A DNA stretch of 64,000 nt from CAIUKX01 sp964580965 (GTDB taxonomy: Bacteria > Bacteroidota > Bacteroidia > Flavobacteriales_D > Crocinitomicaceae). The notes below the pieces were generated by a model that was not told the origin of the DNA, did no database searches, and saw only the letters and a program-made list of their open reading frames with translations. The translations under genes and the position numbers were made by a program. The stretch spans positions 1 through 64,000 of the forward strand of contig CAZOLZ010000004.1 of NCBI GenBank assembly GCA_964580965.1. The letters are read 5' to 3'. How positions within the stretch are numbered: the stretch's first letter is position 1; each line of letters starts with the position of its first letter. Below, one piece after another: positions 19,047-29,017 of the stretch.

Positions 19047-20306
19047 TTAACCTGCTGTTACAACAGTCATATCATCCCAATTCAGATATTTTTTTGCTAA
19101 CTCTTGAATTCTTAAAGGGGTAATTTTATTTAAATCATGAATAACTTGATTGTAAAAAGTACTATCCAAACCTTGTGCTTCAGCACTTAAATACAAATCT
19201 GTCATTGAATATGGTCCATCTGCACTTTTTAGTAATTGTCCTAACAAATAAGATCTAACCAACTCCAATTCTTCCTCCCCTACCAACTCTTCTTGAAGTC
19301 TCTTAATTTCGTACTGAATTTCTTTTAAGGTAGCATCTTTAACATCTTTACCAACTTCCGTTGCAATTAAAAAATAACCAAACTCTTTATATTCGGCAAC
19401 CATAGAACCTATACCGTAAGTATAACCTTTGTCCTCGCGTATATTTGCCATTAAACGACTTCCAAAATAATCTCCTATAATTGTATTTAAAACTATAAAA
19501 TCATTGTAGTCTTCATGACATTTATTAAAAAGAGTTCTACCAACACGAATTGCAGTTTGAACCGCTCCATTTTTTTCAATGTGTTGAGATCCTGGTAAAT
19601 TTTGAATAGATGATTCATAGTTAGAATCTCCTTCTTTGGCCCATTTACCAACTGAATCAATTAAATCATCCACGTCATCTTGAGACAAGTTACCCACCAC
19701 AACCACTTTTGAAAGTCCATTTAAATAATTTTCTGTAAAAAAGTGCTTTAAATCTTTTTGGGTAACATCTTTATAAAACGATTCATCAACAACTTTTGAA
19801 TAGCTTGAAGAACCATGAAATAATTTTTTCTGAAATTCTCTTTGTGCTAAAAAACTAACTTTCTCTATATTGGTTAAATACACTTGCTTTTTATCATTAA
19901 TTAATTCATTAATTTCTTTTTCATTAAAAGTTAAACCATTGATTGAATTAACAATAATATCAATAATTTTTAAAGCGTTTTCTCTTAAACAATAAAGTGT
20001 AAAAACAGAACTTTCAGCCGATAAACCACTATCGATAAAGCCTCCTAAAGCATCGATTTCATTACTGATTTGCGTTGCTGTTTTTTCAGTAGTACCTGAC
20101 AAAAGTAAAGCATTAACAAATGTTGGAGTTCCCTTATTGTGTCGAATATTCCCAGCATCAAAGTATAAGTCTATACGACATGTTTCATTCGGTACTTCTT
20201 GCATAAAATATAACTTCACATTTTCAGTGATATCGAAAATACGAGGTTCAACAAAATGGATCGTTTCAATTGAATTTAATATTGGCTGTTGCTTCCTATT
20301 TAGCAT
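19047..20306 (-). CDS. M16 family peptidase, non-catalytic partner subunit
   Basis: 419 residues with the two-lobed M16 fold. The zinc motif HxxEH expected near residues 45-80 is absent (the region reads GTPTFVNALLLSGTTEKTA). The Arg/Tyr pair that holds substrate in the second subunit is present in ANIREDKGYTYGIGS. This is the arrangement of heterodimeric M16B peptidases, where one subunit supplies zinc and the other the Arg/Tyr site. It follows, and overlaps by 11 bases, the zinc-bearing subunit gene, which supports a heterodimer. No signal peptide is evident, so it probably acts in the cytoplasm. Confidence 0.9.
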   Translation of the reverse strand: MLNRKQQPILNSIETIHFVEPRIFDITENVKLYFMQEVPNETCRIDLYFDAGNIRHNKGTPTFVNALLLSGTTEKTATQISNEIDALGGFIDSGLSAESSVFTLYCLRENALKIIDIIVNSINGLTFNEKEINELINDKKQVYLTNIEKVSFLAQREFQKKLFHGSSSYSKVVDESFYKDVTQKDLKHFFTENYLNGLSKVVVVGNLSQDDVDDLIDSVGKWAKEGDSNYESSIQNLPGSQHIEKNGAVQTAIRVGRTLFNKCHEDYNDFIVLNTIIGDYFGSRLMANIREDKGYTYGIGSMVAEYKEFGYFLIATEVGKDVKDATLKEIQYEIKRLQEELVGEEELELVRSYLLGQLLKSADGPYSMTDLYLSAEAQGLDSTFYNQVIHDLNKITPLRIQELAKKYLNWDDMTVVTAG

Positions 20307-21543
20307 CTTTTTTCGCTTTAACTTTTAATAAAGAGCAATTCGTTCGAATTAAAATAGCATTCGCTATTTCTTGAATATGTTCAGTATTGATTGCCTGATA
20401 AATTTCTTTTTCTTCATTGATTCCATTTGCATCTCCAAGTAATTCAAATGAGCATAAATTCATCGCTCTATTTAATAATCCTTGTTCTGCAAATGCTTTT
20501 TCTGTTTGAATTTTAATTTTTAAACGTTCTAATTCTTCTGAAGACATTTGTTTACTCTTGGTTAATTCTAAAACCTCCCAAAGTGCTTTATCCAACTCTT
20601 CAAATGTCTTACCATCATTTAATTTCCCTGAAATAACTAATAAACCATGATCGATAGAACCAGTTATGTAGGCACTTATAGAAGAAACCAATTGTTGTTC
20701 TTTCTTTAATGCAACGTATAAACGTGAAGACTTTTCTCTTCCTAATGCATCTGATAATAAATCAGTGATATAATAAGAAGGATCTCTTCTCTCTGGCATT
20801 TTAAATGCATAATAAAATGCATCCGTTGGAACATTCCGTTCAATTATTTTTTCTCTATATTCTTCTTGTTGAGGTTCCACTGGTAATATTCTATGAGGTT
20901 TTTTTCCAGACGGAATATCTCCATACCATTTTGTTACAACTTCTTTAATAAAGTCTAATTCGAAATTACCTGCAATACATAAAATAGCATTTGAAGGAAC
21001 ATAATACTTTTGAAAAAATGCCCTTACATCTTCCATTTTTGCATCTTCAATATGTTTAATTTCTTTACCGATTGTTGCCCATTTATAAGGGTGAACTTTA
21101 TAAGCTAAGGGGCGTAATTCTAACCAAACATCACCATATGGTTGATTTAAATAACGCTGTTTAAATTCTTCAATAACAACATTGCGCTGAACCTCTAAAC
21201 TTTTTGGTGTAAAAGCTAACGATAACATTCTATCACTTTCCAACCACAATGCAGTCTCTAAATTATTACCAGGTAAAACATTGTAATAATTGGTAATATC
21301 ATTTGAAGTGAATGCATTATTCTCACCTCCAGCTTGTTGCAAAGGAGTGTCAAATTCAGGTATATGAATTGATCCACCAAACATTAAATGCTCAAATAAA
21401 TGAGCAAAACCTGTTTTATCTTCACTTTCGTCTCTAGCTCCAACATCATACAAAGTATTAACAACTGCCATTGGTGTTGTAACATCTCTATGAAAAAGGA
21501 CCGTTAATCCGTTATCTAATTTAAACTTTTCGAATTCAATCAT
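20296..21543 (-). CDS. M16 family zinc peptidase, catalytic subunit
   Basis: 415 residues. The inverted zinc motif is HLFEH (His48, Glu51, His52) in GFAHLFEHLMFGGS, with the distal glutamate in the segment NVVIEEFKQR. It is expected to cleave unfolded peptides in a closed chamber with its partner. Translation is tightly coupled on both sides: its ATG shares one base with the stop of the upstream monooxygenase gene (TAATG), and its own end overlaps the partner subunit by 11 bases. No signal peptide is visible. Confidence 0.93.
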   Translation of the reverse strand: MIEFEKFKLDNGLTVLFHRDVTTPMAVVNTLYDVGARDESEDKTGFAHLFEHLMFGGSIHIPEFDTPLQQAGGENNAFTSNDITNYYNVLPGNNLETALWLESDRMLSLAFTPKSLEVQRNVVIEEFKQRYLNQPYGDVWLELRPLAYKVHPYKWATIGKEIKHIEDAKMEDVRAFFQKYYVPSNAILCIAGNFELDFIKEVVTKWYGDIPSGKKPHRILPVEPQQEEYREKIIERNVPTDAFYYAFKMPERRDPSYYITDLLSDALGREKSSRLYVALKKEQQLVSSISAYITGSIDHGLLVISGKLNDGKTFEELDKALWEVLELTKSKQMSSEELERLKIKIQTEKAFAEQGLLNRAMNLCSFELLGDANGINEEKEIYQAINTEHIQEIANAILIRTNCSLLKVKAKKDAK

Positions 21544-22496
21544 TAAAAATTAAATTTTACTGTTGTTTGTTCTTTAATAGCTCGTCGAAATTCAATTAAA
21601 ATTTCTTCCATAATTTCAGCTGCAGGTTGAACTTTATCAATCAAACTTGCTACTTGGCCTATTTCTAATTCGCCCTCGTTTAAATCTCCTTCAAACATTC
21701 CCTTTTTAGCACGACCTCTACCTAATAATCGTTTTAATTCTTCAATTGTGGCTCCATTTTCGTAAGCTTTATTTAGAGTGTTGAAAAATGAATTTTTAAC
21801 TAAACGTACAGGAGTTAATTCTTTTAAGGTCAATAAAGTATCCCCTTCTTTTGCATCAACTACAATATTTTTAAAAAATTGATGAGCACTTGATTCTGTG
21901 GAAGCAACAAATCTACTTCCGATTTGGACACCATCTGCTCCTAAATTCATTGCAGCCAACATTGCTTTCCCATTTCCAATACCTCCTGCTGCAATTAAAG
22001 GGATTTGAATATGTTTTGCCACATTTGGAATTAAACATAAAGTAGTTGTTTCATCTCTCCCATTATGTCCTCCTGCTTCAAAACCTTCAGCTACAACTGC
22101 ATCAACACCTGCTTCTTGGGCTTTTAAAGCAAATTTCAAACTTGAAACAACGTGGACTACTTTGATTCCTTTCTCCTTCAAAAAGGAAGTATATGTTTTA
22201 GGGTTTCCTGCAGATGTAAATACAATTGGAACTTTATATTTGATAATTAACTGAATATGTTCCTCAATATTTGGGTAAAGCATCGGTAAATTTACAGCAA
22301 AAGGTTTACCTGTAGCTTTCTTTATTTTTTGTAAATGTTCTTCCAATATTTCTGGATACATAGAGCCTGAACCTATAATTCCTAGGCCTCCTGCATTTGA
22401 TACTGAAGCAGCTAATTCCCAACCAGAACACCAAATCATTCCAGCTTGAATAATTGGATATTGAATTCCGAATAATGATGTAACTTTATTTTGCAT
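21543..22496 (-). CDS. Nitronate monooxygenase / FMN-dependent TIM-barrel enzyme
   Basis: 317 residues of the 2-nitropropane dioxygenase-like family, an FMN TIM barrel. Visible motifs are the N-terminal FGIQYPIIQAGM, the glycine-rich FEAGGHNGRDETTT with the conserved catalytic-site histidine, and the phosphate-binding IPLIAAGGIGNGKAMLAAMN followed by GADGVQIGSRFVA. Family members oxidise nitronates, and some close relatives act as enoyl reductases (FabK), so substrate is uncertain. First gene of a three-gene minus-strand operon with the M16 pair; the one-base stop-start overlap implies coupled translation. Confidence 0.88.
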   Translation of the reverse strand: MQNKVTSLFGIQYPIIQAGMIWCSGWELAASVSNAGGLGIIGSGSMYPEILEEHLQKIKKATGKPFAVNLPMLYPNIEEHIQLIIKYKVPIVFTSAGNPKTYTSFLKEKGIKVVHVVSSLKFALKAQEAGVDAVVAEGFEAGGHNGRDETTTLCLIPNVAKHIQIPLIAAGGIGNGKAMLAAMNLGADGVQIGSRFVASTESSAHQFFKNIVVDAKEGDTLLTLKELTPVRLVKNSFFNTLNKAYENGATIEELKRLLGRGRAKKGMFEGDLNEGELEIGQVASLIDKVQPAAEIMEEILIEFRRAIKEQTTVKFNF

Positions 22497-22654
22497 AATA
22501 CTAAAATAAAAATAATAATGCTGTTCAATAGAGAGATTGATTTGACTTATAAACGTTCAGATGTTTATCAATTAAAAAGGATTGCATATAACATCTTTTA
22601 AACTGATAAATTTTATTACTTTTAAATCAATCTATTTTAATTAGAAAATTATAA

Positions 22655-25600
22655 ATGAAGAGGTTCTTACTTTTAATCTTATTCTTCTCTAGAAATTTTA
22701 TTTGCCATTCTCAGGAAGTTACTTATATACAATCTCCTCAAAATGCATTTATTGAAAATAAAGGTCAATGGGACGAAAAAGTTTTCTTCAAAGCAAAAAC
22801 AGAAAATGGAAATTTATGGATTCAAGACCGTAAATTCTTATTTCATATTCAAGATTTTTCCTTTTTACATGATAATCATGGAAAGACAAACCTTAATTCA
22901 AAACTTATAAAAGATAATCAACCAGGAAACATACAATCAGTTGTACATTTAAACTTTTTAAATGCAAATCAATTTAAACTTCCTTATAAAGAAAATCAAA
23001 CACAACATTATTTTAATTACTTAATCGGAAATGATCAATCAAGATGGACTTATGATGTTCATGGATATAGTTCTGCATTATTTTCAAATATTTATGATGG
23101 TATCGATTTAAAGTTAATAGAGAACAATGGGAATTTGAAATATGAATTTATTGTCAAACCTCAACAACCATACAATCAAATACAACTTCAATTAGTAGGA
23201 CAAGATGCTGTTTTTATAGGGAAGAATGGTGACTTACATATCAAAACAATTGCTGGTGAGATTATAGAGGAGGCTCCTTACACTTATCAAATTATTAATG
23301 GAAAGATTATTCCTATAAAGAGTAGCTTTCAGCTATCAGAAAGAAATATCATAAGTTTTAAAATTGGTAATTATAATAGAAATGAAGCATTAATTATTGA
23401 TCCAACATTAGTTTTTGCAACATACAGTGGTTCGATTACCGACAATTTTGGAATGACTGGGACCTATGCTCACAATGGTGATGGTTTTAGTGGTGGGATA
23501 GTTTTTGGAAATCAATATCCAACACCTGATAAAGATGCATATGATGTTAACTCAAATTTCACTGTTAATTCAGGATCATATGGAATTACAGATGTTTTTA
23601 TTTCTCGTTTCTCAAGTGATGGAACACAAATGTTGTGGACAACCTTTATTGGCGGAGGAAATAATAGTCAAGGTTCTGAAACAGTCCACAGCTTAATTTC
23701 AGATAAAAACGATAACATATTCTTTTTTGGTGCTACATCAAGTACTGATTTCCCAATTGTTAATGGATTTCAAACGAATCATTCTGGAGGAAATCCAGGG
23801 TCTAATTTCACTGCTAATGGAGTTTATCATTTGACTCAAGGTACTGATTTATTTGTTGCAAAAGTAAGTTCAAATGGACACCAATTACTAGGGTCAACCT
23901 ACATAGGAGGTAGCGATAATGATGGAGTAAATTATAATGCTACCCTTTCTTATGATTCATTAATGACTAATTACGGTGATAATTCACGTGGAGAAGTAAT
24001 GTTGGATGAAAATGAAAATTGCATCATTGCTTCGTGCACGAGATCTACTAATTTCCCTACAATAAATCCTTTTCAAATTTCTAATAGAGGAGATCAAGAT
24101 GGTGTCATTTTTAAACTTTCCAATGATTTATCAAGTTTAATTTGGTCTAGTTATTTCGGAGGAAGTAAAAATGACGTTTGTAATTCAGTGAAAGTAGATT
24201 CAAGTTACAATATAGTTTTTGCAGGTGGAACGAGTTCAAACAATCTTCTAAACACGGCTGGAGCATGGAAACCTAGTTTTCAAGGGGGAACATGTGATGG
24301 GTTTGTCGCAAAAGTCTCAAATGATGGCCAAACATTAATACAAACAAGTTATGTTGGAGAAAATGATTATGATCAAACTTTTTTTGTTGAGATTGATGAA
24401 AATGATAATATTTTTCTCTATGGTCAATCAAAAGGAGGTAATTTCCCTGTAGTTAATGCAAACTTTTTCAATGCAAATAGTGGACAATACATTTGTAAAT
24501 TAAGTTCAGATTTAAAAACACTTCAAAAATCAACCGTATTTGGAAACAGTAATTTAGATCTCAACATTTCACCTTCAGCATTTCTTGTTGATAGGTGTGG
24601 AAATATTTATGTCTCAGGTTGGGGTTCTAGCCTCTTTTCTGGAATTGGTTTATCTGGAATGCCAACTACACCAAATGCACTTTACTCTTCAGCTCCAAAC
24701 GGTCACGACTTTTACCTTATGGTTATGAATAAAGACTTTGATGACTTAATTTATGGATCTTATATTGGAGGAAATCTATCTGATGAACATGTTGATGGCG
24801 GAACATCAAGATTTGATAGAAGTGGTAAAGTTTATCAATCAGTTTGTGCTGGATGCGGAAATAATAGTGATTTCCCTACTACTCCGAATGCTTGGTCTAA
24901 TCTAAATTTAAGTGACAACTGTAATAATATTCTTTTTAAATATGATTTTAGTTTAGTTCCTTCCTCGAATTTTGATGTTTCTTATGAAAGTAGTTGTACA
25001 AATTCAACTTTCACTTTCCAAAATAATTCAACCATATATAACGAATTTCTTTGGGATTTTGGAAATAATGACACAACTTCAACTGATTTAAATCCTATTA
25101 GAACATTTGATACCTCGGGTATTTATAATATCAAATTATATATTACCGAAACCAACTGTAATCTTACAGATTCTTTTGAAATAATTCTTCAAATTTATGA
25201 CTCTATTCAAGCTTCAAATATAGATTCTACTTATTTCTTATGTGATGCCAATTCAATTTTGTTAACGCCTAATTCTTTTGGAAGTGCTAAAAATTTCATT
25301 TGGTCGACATCCAATCAATTCATAGACACGTTAAATTCTTCCACCTTAGACTCTGTTTTAAATTACATTCCAAATTTAGGCCCACAACAATTATTTCTTA
25401 AATATCAAAATGGAGATTGTTTTCAGGTAGACTCAACTTTAATAATATTAGAAGATCATAATTATGATATTGAAGGAAGCTTAATAATTTGTCCGCCAGG
25501 AGACACAACTAAAGTTTCAATTGTTAACAAAAACCCTGATATCAATTATACATATCTATGGTCAAATAAAAATGATATTATTGGTAATGATACATTGTCA

Positions 25601-26230
25601 TTTGCTAATTACAACCTTACTAATGATAAATATGCAGTTATAAAGCTTACAAGTCAAAATGGATGTGTAATAAAAGATTCTGCCTTGATTCAGGTTGGTT
25701 ATCTTGATACAAATTTAGTTCTAATAACAGCTTCTGACACTTTAATTCCATACAATACTAGTATTGAATTAGAAGCAAATCCATTTGGTTTTACGTACCA
25801 ATGGGAACCATCAAATTTAGTTGAAAATAATCAAACGATTTCAACTCAATCTTTAAACCTTAAAAGTGACACTGAATTTATTTTGAAAGTTAAAGATGGA
25901 CCTTGTGAGAAATCTGATACCATTCTTGTAAAAGTTTTTGAATTTGTGTGTGGTGACCCTTCAATTTTTATTCCCAATGCTTTTTCACCAAATGGAGATG
26001 GAAATAATGATTTGGTCTATGTCCGTGGTCAAATGATTGATGAACTACTTTTTAGGGTTTATGATCGATGGGGTAACTTAATCTTCGAAACAACAGAACG
26101 TTCAATTGGTTGGGACGGAACTTACAAAGGGAAAAAATGTGCTCCCGATGTTTATGATTATTATTTGAAAGTTAAATGTATCGATCAAATTGAAACTGAA
26201 ATTAAGGGGAATATTACATTACTAAATTAA
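22655..26230 (+). CDS. SBBP-repeat / PKD secreted protein with type B T9SS sorting domain
   Basis: 1191 residues with a signal peptide (residues 1 to about 19, ending CHSQ). The N-terminal domain (FIENKGQWDEKVFFKAKT onward to about 250) is the DUF7948-like module usually found before SBBP repeats. Repeats of the type STYIGGSDNDG and SSYFGGSKNDV (about 270-770) form the beta-propeller. One PKD-like repeat (FLWDFGNNDTTSTDLNP) follows, then Ig-like regions. The last 90 residues (IPNAFSPNGDGNND through YDRWGNLIFE and GWDGTYKGKKCAPDVYDYYL) are the gliding-associated T9SS sorting domain. Expected on the cell surface. The M42 peptidase gene starts 7 bases after its stop. Confidence 0.9.
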   Translation: MKRFLLLILFFSRNFICHSQEVTYIQSPQNAFIENKGQWDEKVFFKAKTENGNLWIQDRKFLFHIQDFSFLHDNHGKTNLNSKLIKDNQPGNIQSVVHLNFLNANQFKLPYKENQTQHYFNYLIGNDQSRWTYDVHGYSSALFSNIYDGIDLKLIENNGNLKYEFIVKPQQPYNQIQLQLVGQDAVFIGKNGDLHIKTIAGEIIEEAPYTYQIINGKIIPIKSSFQLSERNIISFKIGNYNRNEALIIDPTLVFATYSGSITDNFGMTGTYAHNGDGFSGGIVFGNQYPTPDKDAYDVNSNFTVNSGSYGITDVFISRFSSDGTQMLWTTFIGGGNNSQGSETVHSLISDKNDNIFFFGATSSTDFPIVNGFQTNHSGGNPGSNFTANGVYHLTQGTDLFVAKVSSNGHQLLGSTYIGGSDNDGVNYNATLSYDSLMTNYGDNSRGEVMLDENENCIIASCTRSTNFPTINPFQISNRGDQDGVIFKLSNDLSSLIWSSYFGGSKNDVCNSVKVDSSYNIVFAGGTSSNNLLNTAGAWKPSFQGGTCDGFVAKVSNDGQTLIQTSYVGENDYDQTFFVEIDENDNIFLYGQSKGGNFPVVNANFFNANSGQYICKLSSDLKTLQKSTVFGNSNLDLNISPSAFLVDRCGNIYVSGWGSSLFSGIGLSGMPTTPNALYSSAPNGHDFYLMVMNKDFDDLIYGSYIGGNLSDEHVDGGTSRFDRSGKVYQSVCAGCGNNSDFPTTPNAWSNLNLSDNCNNILFKYDFSLVPSSNFDVSYESSCTNSTFTFQNNSTIYNEFLWDFGNNDTTSTDLNPIRTFDTSGIYNIKLYITETNCNLTDSFEIILQIYDSIQASNIDSTYFLCDANSILLTPNSFGSAKNFIWSTSNQFIDTLNSSTLDSVLNYIPNLGPQQLFLKYQNGDCFQVDSTLIILEDHNYDIEGSLIICPPGDTTKVSIVNKNPDINYTYLWSNKNDIIGNDTLSFANYNLTNDKYAVIKLTSQNGCVIKDSALIQVGYLDTNLVLITASDTLIPYNTSIELEANPFGFTYQWEPSNLVENNQTISTQSLNLKSDTEFILKVKDGPCEKSDTILVKVFEFVCGDPSIFIPNAFSPNGDGNNDLVYVRGQMIDELLFRVYDRWGNLIFETTERSIGWDGTYKGKKCAPDVYDYYLKVKCIDQIETEIKGNITLLN

Positions 26231-26237
26231 ATTATAT

Positions 26238-27314
26238 ATGAAAATAATTACAAAAGAAAGCGAGAAGTTTTTAACTAAATATTTAAATAATGCTTCACCT
26301 ACAGGGTTTGAAGTAGAGGGACAAAAATTATGGTTAAAACAATTAGAACCTTTTATTGATAGTCATTTTACAGATAATTATGGAACTGTAGTTGGAGTTA
26401 TTAATCCAGAAGCTCCTTACAAAGTTGTTATTGAAGCTCATGCTGATGAAATCTCGTATTTTGTACATTATATAACTAATGATGGTTTCATCTATGTAAG
26501 AAGAAATGGTGGATCTGACCATCAAATTGCTCCTTCCAAAAGGGTAAATATTCACACAGATAAAGGAATTGTTAAAGCAATTTTTGGTTGGCCTGCAATC
26601 CACATGCGTAAAGTAAAAGAGGAAAACCCAACTCTAAAAAACATTTTTCTAGACTGTGGATGTAACTCAAAAGAAGAAGTTGAAAAATTAGGAATTCATG
26701 TTGGCTGTGTAATTACATACGAAGACGAATTTATGATTCTAAATAAGCAAAAATATGTAGGAAGAGCATTAGACAATCGAATAGGTGGGTTTATGATTGC
26801 TGAAGTTGCTAGGTTACTTAAAGAGCAAAAAGTAAAATTACCATATGGCCTATATATTGTTAATTCAGTTCAAGAAGAAATTGGTTTAAGAGGTGCTCAA
26901 ATGATTGCACAAAAAATCAAACCTGATGTTGCTATTGTAACAGATGTTTGTCATTGTACTCAAACTCCGATGGTTAATAAAATCGAACAAGGTGATTTAC
27001 ATTCTGGCAAAGGACCAGTAATGACAGTAGGACCTGCAGTTCAAAACAACTTATTAAAATTGGCAATGGATACTGCAACAAAAGCAAAAATTCCATTTCA
27101 AAGAGCAGCAGCATCAAGAGCAACTGGAACAGATACAGATGCTTTTGCTTATTCAAATGAAGGTGTTCCATCAATGTTAATGTCTTTACCTTTAAGATAT
27201 ATGCATACAACAGTAGAAATGTGTCACAAAGATGATGTTGAGAACACCATTAAATTAATTTTTGAAACATTGAAAAACATTGAAGCAGAACAAGACTTTA
27301 GATACTTAAAATAA
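26238..27314 (+). CDS. M42 family metallo-aminopeptidase
   Basis: 358 residues, normal for the TET/glutamyl aminopeptidase family. Metal and catalytic motifs in order: HADEISYFVHYI (first metal His and Asp), GRALDNRIGGF (bridging Asp), VQEEIGLRGA (catalytic Glu-Glu), VTDVCHCTQTP (metal Asp) and the late histidine in MHTTVEMCHKDD. Cytoplasmic enzymes of this type trim N-terminal residues from peptides, usually as dodecamers. It starts 7 bases after the secreted-protein gene, so it is probably co-transcribed with it although the roles seem unrelated. Confidence 0.92.
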   Translation: MKIITKESEKFLTKYLNNASPTGFEVEGQKLWLKQLEPFIDSHFTDNYGTVVGVINPEAPYKVVIEAHADEISYFVHYITNDGFIYVRRNGGSDHQIAPSKRVNIHTDKGIVKAIFGWPAIHMRKVKEENPTLKNIFLDCGCNSKEEVEKLGIHVGCVITYEDEFMILNKQKYVGRALDNRIGGFMIAEVARLLKEQKVKLPYGLYIVNSVQEEIGLRGAQMIAQKIKPDVAIVTDVCHCTQTPMVNKIEQGDLHSGKGPVMTVGPAVQNNLLKLAMDTATKAKIPFQRAAASRATGTDTDAFAYSNEGVPSMLMSLPLRYMHTTVEMCHKDDVENTIKLIFETLKNIEAEQDFRYLK

Positions 27315-27322
27315 ACTGTTAG

Positions 27323-27358
27323 AAGCTGCACTTAAAAAATTAATAATAAGTGTAGCTT
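27323..27358 (+). terminator. Hairpin after M42 peptidase gene
   Basis: AAGCTGCACTTA (27323-27334) pairs with TAAGTGTAGCTT (27347-27358) through 12 base pairs including one G-T wobble, starting 8 bases after the stop. No T run follows, so it is either a weak terminator or a 3'-end stabilising structure. The rest of the 205-base gap up to 27519 shows no feature beyond a 7-of-8 promoter box, GACATTTG, at 27493-27500. Confidence 0.4.
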
Positions 27359-27519
27359 AACTTACCAATTCAAAACTATCTAATTTTAATATATCTTTTT
27401 AATCAACTGCCTTCAAACTCTTTTTTTATTTCAAGTCGCTTTTTTATAAGTCTTCGTCGTATTCCAATAACAATATTTATCTCCTTTCTTTCGACATTTG
27501 TATCATAAGTTGAAACAAA

Positions 27520-28392
27520 ATGAAACGAAAAGATTTTATCAAGAAAATAGCAACAGTTGGAGCACTAGGAATTATCGGCCCATCGATTGCAGGACAATTT
27601 CGAGTGAAATCGGTGAAAAAATCCGTTCAAGAAGATTTAGTTGGATTCAATCACATACCAATAAAAGAAGAAACTACAATGAATACTATTTTACATAAAG
27701 CAGAAACAAGAGGAGTTGCTAATCATGGTTGGTTAAATTCCCATCATACATTTAGTTTCGCCAATTATTACAACCCAGAACGAATGAATTTTGGTGTATT
27801 ACGTGTTTTAAATGATGATATTGTAGATGAAGGTATGGGCTTTGGTACACATCCACACGAGAATATGGAAATCATTTCAATTCCACTTGAAGGAGATTTG
27901 GAACACAAAGATAGCATGGGAAACACTACTGTTATCAAAGAAGGTGATATTCAAGTGATGAGTGCCGGTACAGGTGTAATGCATAGTGAATTCAATAAAA
28001 ACAGAGATAAAAAAGTAAAATTCTTACAAATTTGGGTGTTTCCAAATAAAAAGAATGTTACCCCTCGATATGATCAAATAAGTTTAAAGGAAATTGAAAA
28101 GGAGAATCAGTTCTACCAAATTTTATCTCCATCATCAGAGGATGAAGGTGTATGGATTCATCAAAATGCATGGTTTCATTTAGGGAAATTTTCAGAAGAA
28201 ACTTCAACAAACTATGTATTAAAAGATAAATCAAATGGGGTTTATGCTTTTATACTTGAAGGTCATGTAAAAATAAATCAGCAAGAACTTTCAAAGCGAG
28301 ATGGATTTGGAGTATGGGATTCTGAAAATATTCAGATAAAGGCTGAAAAAGGAAGTAAGATTTTATTGATCGAAGTTCCGATGAATTTATAA
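27520..28392 (+). CDS. Pirin family protein with N-terminal leader
   Basis: 290 residues. From about residue 54 (MNTILHKAETRGVANHGWLN) it is a full-length pirin: a bicupin with the metal-site motif FGTHPHENMEIISIPLEGDL and the later SAGTGVMHSE. Relatives include YhhW, which can oxidise quercetin. The first 53 residues are extra. They start MKRKDFIKKIATVGALGIIG, which looks like a twin-arginine leader with Lys-Arg in place of Arg-Arg, followed by a hydrophobic stretch. Either the protein is exported or the real start is the internal ATG at 27679. YceI follows 40 bases downstream, a likely operon. Confidence 0.87.
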   Translation: MKRKDFIKKIATVGALGIIGPSIAGQFRVKSVKKSVQEDLVGFNHIPIKEETTMNTILHKAETRGVANHGWLNSHHTFSFANYYNPERMNFGVLRVLNDDIVDEGMGFGTHPHENMEIISIPLEGDLEHKDSMGNTTVIKEGDIQVMSAGTGVMHSEFNKNRDKKVKFLQIWVFPNKKNVTPRYDQISLKEIEKENQFYQILSPSSEDEGVWIHQNAWFHLGKFSEETSTNYVLKDKSNGVYAFILEGHVKINQQELSKRDGFGVWDSENIQIKAEKGSKILLIEVPMNL

Positions 28393-28432
28393 TAGAAAAA
28401 ACACTAAAAATATAAATCAAATAATAATTAAA

Positions 28433-28957
28433 ATGGAGACAATAACAACAAATAAATGGTCTATCGACCAAGCACATTCAGAGATTGCTTTTAAGGTAAA
28501 GCATATGATGATTTCGACTTTAACTGGTCATTTTGAAGACTTTACTGCTTCTGTTGAAAGTTCAGCAGAAAACTTTAAGGATGCAAAATTTGAGTTCGAA
28601 GCAAAAATTGATTCGATCAATACAAAAAACAAGGATAGAGATAATCATTTAAAGTCAGAAGACTTCTTTGATGCAGCATCATTTTCTACAATGAAATTTA
28701 CTTCAACTTCATTTAATGGTGAAAAATTAACTGGTGACTTAACAATAAAAGGTGTCACAAAAACAATTACATTAAATGTTGATTTCAATGGAGTTGCAGT
28801 TGACCCATACGGACAAACAAAAGCAGGATTCGAAATCAAAGGAGAAATTAACCGTAAAGATTTTGGATTAACTTGGAGCGCTGTAACAGAAGCAGGAAAT
28901 ATTGTTGTTTCAGATACAGTTAAATTAGCAGTTGAAATTCAATTTATTAAAAAATAA
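28433..28957 (+). CDS. YceI family lipocalin-like protein
   Basis: 174 residues forming the YceI beta-barrel that binds polyisoprenoid-type lipids. Typical motifs are the N-terminal WSIDQAHSEIAFKVKHMMIS, the central DRDNHLKSEDFFDAASFST, and GDLTIKGVTKTITLNVDFNG. The classical periplasmic YceI has a signal peptide; this one has none and should be cytoplasmic. It follows the pirin gene, a pairing that suggests a shared stress or redox role (inference). A hairpin terminator follows about 60 bases after the stop. Confidence 0.92.
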   Translation: METITTNKWSIDQAHSEIAFKVKHMMISTLTGHFEDFTASVESSAENFKDAKFEFEAKIDSINTKNKDRDNHLKSEDFFDAASFSTMKFTSTSFNGEKLTGDLTIKGVTKTITLNVDFNGVAVDPYGQTKAGFEIKGEINRKDFGLTWSAVTEAGNIVVSDTVKLAVEIQFIKK

Positions 28958-29017
28958 TTAATAATCTAAGACTTTGAGAAGAACTTATCCGTCTACTGAG
29001 GGAAGATTTCAAAACTT

